Shown: positions 34,917 through 40,701 of the stretch, piece after piece | Numbering within the stretch: the stretch's first letter is position 1 | Layout of the letters: each line of letters begins with the position of its first letter | DNA from: an uncultured Lachnospiraceae bacterium | GTDB taxonomy: Bacteria > Bacillota > Clostridia > Lachnospirales > Lachnospiraceae | NCBI GenBank assembly: GCA_902796425.1 | Contig: CADBPC010000043.1 | Location: 1-40,701, forward strand | Direction of reading: 5' to 3' | Length of the DNA: 40,701 bases | The notes under the pieces: generated by a model | What the model saw: the letters and a program-made list of their open reading frames with translations, nothing else | The model's database searches: none | Told to the model about the DNA's origin: nothing | Translations under genes and position numbers: made by a program

Positions 34917-36320
34917 TTACTTATTTTCTCTTTTCCCGGCGCCCCTGCGGACAGTATTTTCCCCGTACCTCTCGTTGATCTTCCTGGACATTTCCGTGAG
35001 CCTTCGCAGCTTCTCGTCGGGTCTCTTCTTATCAGGCATGTTCCCGTCGGAATCCTCAGTATACTCCCGTGAAGGCTCCGCTGAGGGACTCTTCGCAGGT
35101 TCCCCGGACAATGCCTGCGTAAGGTAATCCATGAGGTTCATCTGCCGGAAATTCCCGTCGTCGAGATCCGCAGCGCTGACGCCGACCAGGCGGATCCCGC
35201 TTCCATCCGAAGAGAGCAGACCTTTGTCACCGAGAAGCAGCTTTTCCATAAGCGAGGCGGCGATCCGCAGCAGAACTTCTTCGCTGTTGGTGGAATCCTC
35301 CGCCTTCTGCTGCATGGACCTCCTTCTGAAATCGTTCGTTTTTACCATCACACCGATCGTGCGGGCATATACATGATCTCTCCGGAGCCTTGAGGCAACC
35401 TTCTGCGAGAGTGCCTTAAGAAGCGGCGGCATCTCCTCGCTGTAATTCTCCGCGGTTATGTCGCTGGCTGTTGTAACCTCATTGGAGTAGCTCTTCGCGT
35501 CCTCCCTCTCGTCCGAGACCCTGTCGGATCCTTTGCCTCTCACACTGCGGAAAATGTACTCCCCGCTCTTTTCCCCGAGGCTCGTCTGCAGCACTTCCAG
35601 GGGGAGCGACGCGGCATCGCCGATGGTAGATACGCCGAGAGACGCAAGGCGCTCCGCGGTCTTTCTGCCGCACCCGAAAAGGTCTCCGACAGGAAGCGGC
35701 CACATTTTGTCCGGGATTTCCGAAGGATAGAGGGTGTGGGTTCTGTCCGGCTTTGCGAAGTCACTTGCCATCTTGGCAAGGAGCTTGTTGACGGAGATTC
35801 CGACATTGACCGTAAAGCCGAGGCTCTCCCGGACCTCGTCCCGGATTCTGCGCGCCATTTCAAGCGCAAACTCCCTCCTGTCCAGTCCGGGCCCGGGCAT
35901 CCGCTCTGAAAGCGCCGCCCCGCCCTTTTCATAGGCTTCGAACACCTCCGTCATATCGGCGAAGGCTTCATCGATGGATGCCTGCTCGACAACCGGGGCA
36001 TACTGCCTTAGGATGGCGATAAACGCGCGGGAATATTTTCGATAGGTTTCAAAGTCCGAGCGGACTATGACAAGGTTCGGGCATTTCTGCAGGGCCCGCG
36101 CGACCGGCTCCGCGGTTTCGATGCCGAGCTTTTTGGCGGGAATGGATTTCGCCGTGACGATCCCGTGCCTTGTGGCGATATCCCCTCCGACGATGGAAGG
36201 GATTGTCCGAAGATCGACAGACCCCGGGTCCTCCTCGAGCCTTTTCACCGCGGACCAGGACAGAAAGGCAGAGTTGACATCGATATGGAATATGATTCGT
36301 TCGCTGCTTTCCTTTGCCAT
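34917..36320 (-). CDS. dinB: Y-family DNA polymerase (DinB/Pol IV-like)
   Basis: A 467-residue translesion DNA polymerase. The catalytic residues are Asp14 (FHIDVNSAFLSW) and Asp117-Glu118 (SIDEAF). The thumb motif is seen as GCGRKTAERLASLGVSTIGD, and the little-finger domain follows (KSYSNEVTTASDI, RRDHVYARTIGVMVK). The DVNSAFLSW form differs from the common DMDAFFASVE and is typical of a Clostridial branch. The C-terminal 60 residues are charged and probably disordered; no clear clamp-binding motif was recognised. ATG 36320 has GAGG about 11 bases upstream. I saw no LexA-type operator (GAAC-N4-GTTC) in the leader. Confidence 0.9.
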   Translation of the reverse strand: MAKESSERIIFHIDVNSAFLSWSAVKRLEEDPGSVDLRTIPSIVGGDIATRHGIVTAKSIPAKKLGIETAEPVARALQKCPNLVIVRSDFETYRKYSRAFIAILRQYAPVVEQASIDEAFADMTEVFEAYEKGGAALSERMPGPGLDRREFALEMARRIRDEVRESLGFTVNVGISVNKLLAKMASDFAKPDRTHTLYPSEIPDKMWPLPVGDLFGCGRKTAERLASLGVSTIGDAASLPLEVLQTSLGEKSGEYIFRSVRGKGSDRVSDEREDAKSYSNEVTTASDITAENYSEEMPPLLKALSQKVASRLRRDHVYARTIGVMVKTNDFRRRSMQQKAEDSTNSEEVLLRIAASLMEKLLLGDKGLLSSDGSGIRLVGVSAADLDDGNFRQMNLMDYLTQALSGEPAKSPSAEPSREYTEDSDGNMPDKKRPDEKLRRLTEMSRKINERYGENTVRRGAGKRENK

Positions 36321-36332
36321 CTTTTATCTGCC

Positions 36333-36390
36333 TCTTCCCGCCGGATCCCCTGCCGGATCTCCCGACAGATCTCCCGCGGATTTCCCGCGG
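36333..36390. repeat. Degenerate 11-12-bp direct repeats in the dinB leader
   Basis: About five imperfect copies of a CTCCCGCCGGAT-like unit. On the minus strand they read as repeated GGGAGATC/GGGAAATC, so the dinB leader contains several ribosome-site-like GGGA motifs. CCGCGG occurs twice and could pair as a small hairpin. Function unknown. Confidence 0.5.
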
Positions 36391-36464
36391 TGCCCTTGTG
36401 TTTTCCTGTTTCCCTTTCTCTCTAAACATTATATCCTTAGATTCAGATAAGGAGGGAGAAAAAC

Positions 36465-38471
36465 ATGTCAGCCTTCAGCAGAAACCATGAACCGAAGCTT
36501 TCACAGATACAGATCGACGACCCGTTCTGGACGCCGCGCCAGACGCTTGCGAGGGAGGTCGTGATCCCTTATCAGGAAAAGGTATTGAACGATGAAATTG
36601 ACTCTCTTCCGGAGAGTGAGATGAGCCACGCGATCCGGAATTTCCGCATCGCTGCCGGCCTTGAGGAAGGCGAATTCCACGGAATGGTATTCCAGGACAG
36701 CGACGTCGCCAAGTGGCTTGAGGGTGTCGCGGGTTCGCTCGCGATCAGCAGGGACCCCGCGCTGGAAGAGCGCGCCGACAGGGTGATTGAACTTCTTGCG
36801 CTCGCCCAGCAGCCGGATGGATATCTCAACACCTATTTTACAATCAAGTGTCCCGAAAGGCGCTTTACGGATCTGCAGGAGTGCCACGAGCTGTACTGCG
36901 CGGGCCACATGATGGAGGCGGCCTGCGCTTACTATGAAGCCACCGGAAAGGACCGCTTCCTTAAGATCATGATGCGTATGGCGGACTGCATTATCGACAA
37001 CATCGGTCCCGAAGAGGGGAAGATCCACGGCGTCCCGGGACACGAGGAGGTGGAGATCGGCCTCCTTAGGCTCTACCGCGCGACCGGCGAAAAGCGCTAT
37101 CTGGACCAGGCCGCCTGGTTTATCAACGAGCGCGGCAAAGATCCGGACATCTTTGAAAAGGAGGCAAAAAGGCGCGGCTGGTATCTCTGGGGAAACGGCG
37201 GAGGAGACCGCACCTACACGCAGGTGCATGCTCCCGTCCGGATGCAGAAAAAGGCCCGCGGACACAGCGTCCGGGCCATGTACCTGTACACGGCGATGGC
37301 TGACCTCGCTCTCGAGACAGGCGACGACACCCTTCTTAAAGCCTGCCGCACGCTTTGGGACAATGTCACAAAAGCACAGATGTATATCACCGGCGGTATC
37401 GGCCAGATCGCGAGGTGGGAGGGGTTCGGCACGGAATATGAGCTTCCTTCCGATACTGTCTACGCGGAAACCTGTGCCTCCATCGGGCTTGTCTTTTTCG
37501 CAAGAAAGCTCCTGGAGCACAGCGCGGACGGGTCTGTCGCCGATGTAATGGAACAGGCCCTCTTCAACGGCGTTCTCTCCGGCATGCAGCTGGACGGGAA
37601 GAGCTTTTTCTACGTCAACCCGCTGGAGGTGATCCCCGGCGTGTCCGGCGTATTTCCCGGCTATGAACATGTTCTCTCAAAGCGTCCCCGATGGTATGCC
37701 TGCGCCTGCTGCCCGCCGAACGTCGTAAGGCTCCTGACCTCTCTCGGGCGCTATGCCTACGGGGAAAATCCCGAAGAGCGCGTTATTTTCGCCCATCTTT
37801 TCGCGGGCGGGCGCGCGGACCTGGAAAACGCGATTGTCACTGTGGAAAGCAGCTGGCCGTGGAAGGGCGATGTAAAGGTCCATGTGCGTAAAAAAGATCC
37901 GGATAAGAACCTTACCTTCGCGCTGCGGATTCCCGCCTACGTCACTGAAGGCACGCTGTCCGCGGCGGGAGAAACCTGCTCCATCGAAGCCCTGCGCGGC
38001 AGGAAGGACCTTTTCCGTGACGGCTACGCATATATTTCATGCAATGAGGAGGAGACCGACATCCTCTTCCGGGCAGAACTCCCCGTCCGGCGTATTTACG
38101 CTTCCCCCAAAGTCCGCGCCGCAGCGGGAAAATGCGCGCTTAAAAGAGGCCCTCTCGTGTACTGCTTTGAACAGGCGGACAACGGTGAAAGACTCTGGGA
38201 AACAGTACTGGAAAAAAACGCCTCCTTCACGGTAAAAACCTGTGAAAAGGGCGCCCTCAAAGGAATGCTGCTTATTGAAACAAATGGCCTGCGGCAGGCA
38301 AAGCCGGATTCCTCCTTCATACCTGAATGCGGGGATGATCCCGGTTATGCGGGGGCTCTGTACGGTACTCCCGCCCCCGTATATGTACCGCAGAAGCTCA
38401 CTGCCGTGCCGTATTTTGCATGGGGCAACCGAAAAGAGGGCGGTATGCAGGTCTGGATCCGGAACGCATGA
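36465..38471 (+). CDS. GH127 beta-L-arabinofuranosidase
   Basis: A 668-residue enzyme of the GH127 family (formerly DUF1680), which releases L-arabinose from beta-linked arabino-oligosaccharides such as those on plant hydroxyproline-rich proteins. The zinc/nucleophile site of HypBA1 is conserved: Glu335 and Cys337 (AETCAS), and Cys415-Cys416 in the CACCPPN motif, where the first Cys of the pair is the expected nucleophile. The N-terminal alpha/alpha barrel (QQPDGYLNTYF, CHELYCAGHMMEA) and C-terminal beta domains are complete. There is no signal peptide, so it acts on imported oligosaccharides. The start at 36465 has AAGGAGGGAG about 6 bases upstream. No transporter gene is adjacent. It converges with the DUF2974 gene, with a 13-base gap. 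Confidence 0.93.
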   Translation: MSAFSRNHEPKLSQIQIDDPFWTPRQTLAREVVIPYQEKVLNDEIDSLPESEMSHAIRNFRIAAGLEEGEFHGMVFQDSDVAKWLEGVAGSLAISRDPALEERADRVIELLALAQQPDGYLNTYFTIKCPERRFTDLQECHELYCAGHMMEAACAYYEATGKDRFLKIMMRMADCIIDNIGPEEGKIHGVPGHEEVEIGLLRLYRATGEKRYLDQAAWFINERGKDPDIFEKEAKRRGWYLWGNGGGDRTYTQVHAPVRMQKKARGHSVRAMYLYTAMADLALETGDDTLLKACRTLWDNVTKAQMYITGGIGQIARWEGFGTEYELPSDTVYAETCASIGLVFFARKLLEHSADGSVADVMEQALFNGVLSGMQLDGKSFFYVNPLEVIPGVSGVFPGYEHVLSKRPRWYACACCPPNVVRLLTSLGRYAYGENPEERVIFAHLFAGGRADLENAIVTVESSWPWKGDVKVHVRKKDPDKNLTFALRIPAYVTEGTLSAAGETCSIEALRGRKDLFRDGYAYISCNEEETDILFRAELPVRRIYASPKVRAAAGKCALKRGPLVYCFEQADNGERLWETVLEKNASFTVKTCEKGALKGMLLIETNGLRQAKPDSSFIPECGDDPGYAGALYGTPAPVYVPQKLTAVPYFAWGNRKEGGMQVWIRNA

Positions 38472-38484
38472 CCCGGGTTCTGCA

Positions 38485-40464
38485 TCACAGCGGGCGGTCC
38501 GGATGTCTGCGGCGCCAGAGAATGTAGCATACCCTCGCAACGCCGTCGGCGATCAGCGCGATCCCCAGCGCCAGGGCATTGCCTGCAATGCCCTCCCTGT
38601 GGATGAACAGCATGCTGAAGCCGAAAATTACAGCGAAGATACACTCGGCGAGGTTCAGGAGCCTCAGGATCCTGCCCTCGCTTTTTTTTGCCGCCCGCTC
38701 ACCGGCGTGATATGCGGTAACGAGCAGCAGGATCCCGGCAATTATGCTGCCGAAGATGAACATGGCCTGGTCTTTGATAAACATTGCGGTTGTCAGCGCG
38801 ATAAGAACGATGGAAAAATAAATACTCTCCCTGTGGTTCGCGACCTGCCAGCGGTCCTTTTTCAGTCTCCGGACAGTCAGTGCCAGTTGGAAGAGCGTTA
38901 TGGAAATCACCGCCAGAAGACAGACGATGTCGATAATATTCTCGGACGCAAGACTGACGATAAGCCCCGCCGGGATCATGACAAGGCCCTCAAGAAAGCC
39001 CGGCAGGCGCAGGACCTCGGGAAACCTGTACAGGAGCCTGCTTTTTGCCTTCTTCTCCTTAACGTCCGGCACGTACGGGACGCCGGACATCTGTACTGAT
39101 GTCTCCTCCCGCAGCTCGTCCTGAAGATACTCCTGCTGCCCCTCCTGCGTTTCTTTCCCGGATTTTTCCGCAGATCTTTCTACTGCCTGTTCCCAGGGTT
39201 TTTCCGCGGTTCTTTCTCCTGTCTGTTCCCAGGATTCTTCCGCGGTTCTTTCTCCTGCCTGTTCCCAGGATTCTTCCGCGGTTCTTTCTCCTGTCCGTTC
39301 CCCGGGTTTTTCCCCTGTAATTCCCTCCGCTATCTCCGCTGCCTTTCCCCGCACCGTCTCCGGCAGGAGATTTTCAAAAATTCCGCCTGGGCGCGCGCTT
39401 TCTCCGAGAAGTGCCCTTCTTCTTAAATCCGCAAGTGTCTCCTTTGTCGAATCGCTGACATCCCTGAGATGCATAAGCACATCGGCAAATTTCTGGGCCG
39501 TCAGGTCGGAAAGATCGGTTACGCCGTCCCTTGCAAGAACGTCAAAGAGCTCGTCAATGAAGGACTTCCTGTCCTCCATGGATCTGCTCTCGATCCACGC
39601 GTCCATAACTTCGTTGAGGCGAAGGCTGAGCGGCGAGTTCCGCTCGCAGACCGTAAGCTCTCCGTGATCGAGAAGCCAGGACGGAAGGGAGTGCTGCACA
39701 ATCCCGTCCCGGAAGCTCATCACAATCCGGGTGTCGGTTATCTTCGGCTCAAAGAGCATTCCGACGAAGTCAAATTCAGGGATAATGCGCGTCGTCACGC
39801 TGTCAATCCGGCTGATCAGTGAGGGATCCGTCACCTCCGGGCAGAATCCCGGCCCGTCAAGGCTGTACACCCGCCGGACCTTTCCAAGCGCCTCGTCGCT
39901 GAGCTGACATGCGGCGTAGAGGGCGAGATTTCCGCCCTTGGAGTGTCCCGCGATATACCAGGAGGGCCCGCCGGGATCCTCCGGCAGCGCCTCCAGGAGC
40001 CTTGCCGCGTACTGGGCGGCGAGTTCCTGCGCCCTCGTCCTCGTGAAGGAAATCATGAAGTTTTCCTTCCAGCCGGCGAGCGAGCTGTCGGTGCCGCGGT
40101 ATGCGATAAAATGAAAGTTCCTGCTGTCATGGAAGGTCATCGCGGAAAACTGCACGGCCTGCTCCTTTTCCAGGATGTCCGTATAATCCGAGACAATCAG
40201 ATCCCCGAAGCGGTGCGAGCGCACAGCGGCAAGGAAGAGCTCCCTGTTCCCCAGATCGCCGCCGGTGATCTGGAGCTTTATCTCTCCTTTTTCCGCTGCC
40301 TCCAGGCACTCGCGCAGGTGCGCTGCGCTCCTGCCGTCCGAGAACACCGGCGCCAGGTCAAAATACGAGACGACGCACAGAACGAGTACGTCTGCGTCCC
40401 GCAGAGGGCAGGCGGCAAAGTCGTATTTTCCCATCCATTTGACATAATCCAGCAAAGTATCCAT
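38485..40464 (-). CDS. DUF2974/Mbeg1-like hydrolase with repeat linker and membrane tail
   Basis: A 659-residue protein in three parts. Residues 1 to about 300 are an alpha/beta-hydrolase-like domain of the DUF2974 (Mbeg1-like) family, with IAYRGTDSSLAGWKEN and the lipase-type elbow GHSKGG (Ser175). Residues 387-434 are a charged linker made of about four copies of a 12-residue unit, GERTAEESWEQA. From about 485 to 650 there are five to six hydrophobic segments (MIPAGLIVSLA, DIVCLLAVISITLFQLAL, SIVLIALTTAMFI, FGSIIAGILLLV, IFAVIFGFSMLF) like DUF308/HdeD proteins. The ribosome site is poor: GGAGG lies 16 bases upstream of ATG 40464. Its function is unknown; a membrane-tethered lipase-like role is an inference. 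Confidence 0.82.
   Translation of the reverse strand: MDTLLDYVKWMGKYDFAACPLRDADVLVLCVVSYFDLAPVFSDGRSAAHLRECLEAAEKGEIKLQITGGDLGNRELFLAAVRSHRFGDLIVSDYTDILEKEQAVQFSAMTFHDSRNFHFIAYRGTDSSLAGWKENFMISFTRTRAQELAAQYAARLLEALPEDPGGPSWYIAGHSKGGNLALYAACQLSDEALGKVRRVYSLDGPGFCPEVTDPSLISRIDSVTTRIIPEFDFVGMLFEPKITDTRIVMSFRDGIVQHSLPSWLLDHGELTVCERNSPLSLRLNEVMDAWIESRSMEDRKSFIDELFDVLARDGVTDLSDLTAQKFADVLMHLRDVSDSTKETLADLRRRALLGESARPGGIFENLLPETVRGKAAEIAEGITGEKPGERTGERTAEESWEQAGERTAEESWEQTGERTAEKPWEQAVERSAEKSGKETQEGQQEYLQDELREETSVQMSGVPYVPDVKEKKAKSRLLYRFPEVLRLPGFLEGLVMIPAGLIVSLASENIIDIVCLLAVISITLFQLALTVRRLKKDRWQVANHRESIYFSIVLIALTTAMFIKDQAMFIFGSIIAGILLLVTAYHAGERAAKKSEGRILRLLNLAECIFAVIFGFSMLFIHREGIAGNALALGIALIADGVARVCYILWRRRHPDRPL
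39163..39306. repeat. 36-bp in-frame tandem repeat inside the DUF2974 gene
   Basis: Four imperfect copies encode GERTAEESWEQA-type units. Copies differ mainly at single positions (for example EES to EKP), with base identity highest between the two central copies. It is an expandable linker between the hydrolase and membrane domains. Confidence 0.85.
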
Positions 40465-40513
40465 AAGGCTCTCTTAAAGTCCTCCGGCCCTTCCGGCCGG
40501 GGTTCCGACTGAG

Positions 40514-40555
40514 TTAAAACAGCTGCAGCCACCGCAAAGAGTGACTGCAGCTGCG
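40514..40555 (-). terminator. Terminator after the phosphoketolase gene
   Basis: Perfect 9-base arms, CAGCTGCAG (40520-40528) and CTGCAGCTG (40545-40553), with a 16-base loop. In the minus direction TTTTAA follows. It lies between the phosphoketolase stop and the DUF2974 start, so it probably ends the former transcript. Confidence 0.65.
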
Positions 40556-40592
40556 GCAAATCATAACTTCATCAGCTGTTGTTTACTGTTAC

Positions 40593-40701
40593 TTACTGCC
40601 ATTTCCAGCCCGCGACCTCGGGAAGGTCAAGGCCGTACTGGTGGATGTACTGCTTGTGCTCGACAAGCTTGTCGCTCATCTTCTGATACAGATAAGCGCC
40701 G
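40593..40701 (-). CDS. xfp: Phosphoketolase, C-terminal 35 residues only
   Basis: The frame is open to the right edge and ends at TAA 40593-40595. The visible end, KLVEHKQYIHQYGLDLPEV followed by AGWKWQ, has the conserved C-terminus of xylulose-5-phosphate/fructose-6-phosphate phosphoketolases (HKxYIxxxGxDxPE...WxW). This TPP enzyme splits xylulose 5-phosphate into acetyl phosphate and glyceraldehyde 3-phosphate. Most of the gene lies outside the window, so the call rests on this short match. Confidence 0.75.
   Translation of the reverse strand, partial: GAYLYQKMSDKLVEHKQYIHQYGLDLPEVAGWKWQ

Overview
The window looks like chromosomal DNA from a GC-rich member of the Clostridia, most likely Lachnospiraceae. 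This is inferred from strong AGGAGG-type ribosome binding sites, a type III glutamine synthetase, an ammonium transporter fused to PII, a GH127 arabinofuranosidase, phosphoketolase and a SWIM-type SNF2 helicase. Almost all genes lie on the minus strand. Exceptions are a small plus-strand island (21500-24982), an SDR gene (32973-33746) and a GH127 gene (36465-38471).

Region 1 (1-14100) is a nitrogen-assimilation island. In transcription order (right to left) it holds asnB, type III glnA, an Amt-PII fusion, a PEP-synthase-like ATP-grasp protein, gltB and gltD (cut by the window edge). Four of these genes (asnB, glnA, amt, gltB) have a terminator-like hairpin just before the ribosome binding site. 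Each leader also carries a small hairpin with a six-base loop, AAAGGC or AAGGGC. In three leaders that small hairpin overlaps the 5' arm of the terminator. This matches the A1/G4 hexaloop recognised by ANTAR-domain antitermination proteins, so the island looks like an RNA-antitermination nitrogen regulon. No ANTAR gene is visible in the window.

Region 2 (14100-18193) is a probable sulfur amino-acid operon: an XRE regulator with a near-perfect promoter, a lipoprotein binding protein, a permease, an ATPase and a MalY/PatB-type C-S lyase. Region 3 (18179-20716) holds a fusion of a HAD phosphatase with free methionine-R-sulfoxide reductase, and a MATE exporter.

Region 4 (20717-21499) is non-coding: a 228-bp imperfect palindrome followed directly by an 86-bp tandem repeat present 3.3 times. 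Region 5 (21500-24982, plus strand) has a YczE-like membrane protein and an amino-acid ABC importer. The importer's binding protein, permease and ATPase appear to have been one polypeptide, now broken by a one-base frameshift.

Region 6 (24963-40701) is a mixed accessory and housekeeping stretch: GNAT acetyltransferase, SNF2 helicase, type B carboxylesterase, second MATE exporter, SDR, AT-rich acyltransferase, Y-family DNA polymerase, GH127 arabinofuranosidase, a DUF2974-type hydrolase with a repeat linker and membrane domain, and the C-terminal end of phosphoketolase. GH127 and phosphoketolase would fit a pentose-use theme.
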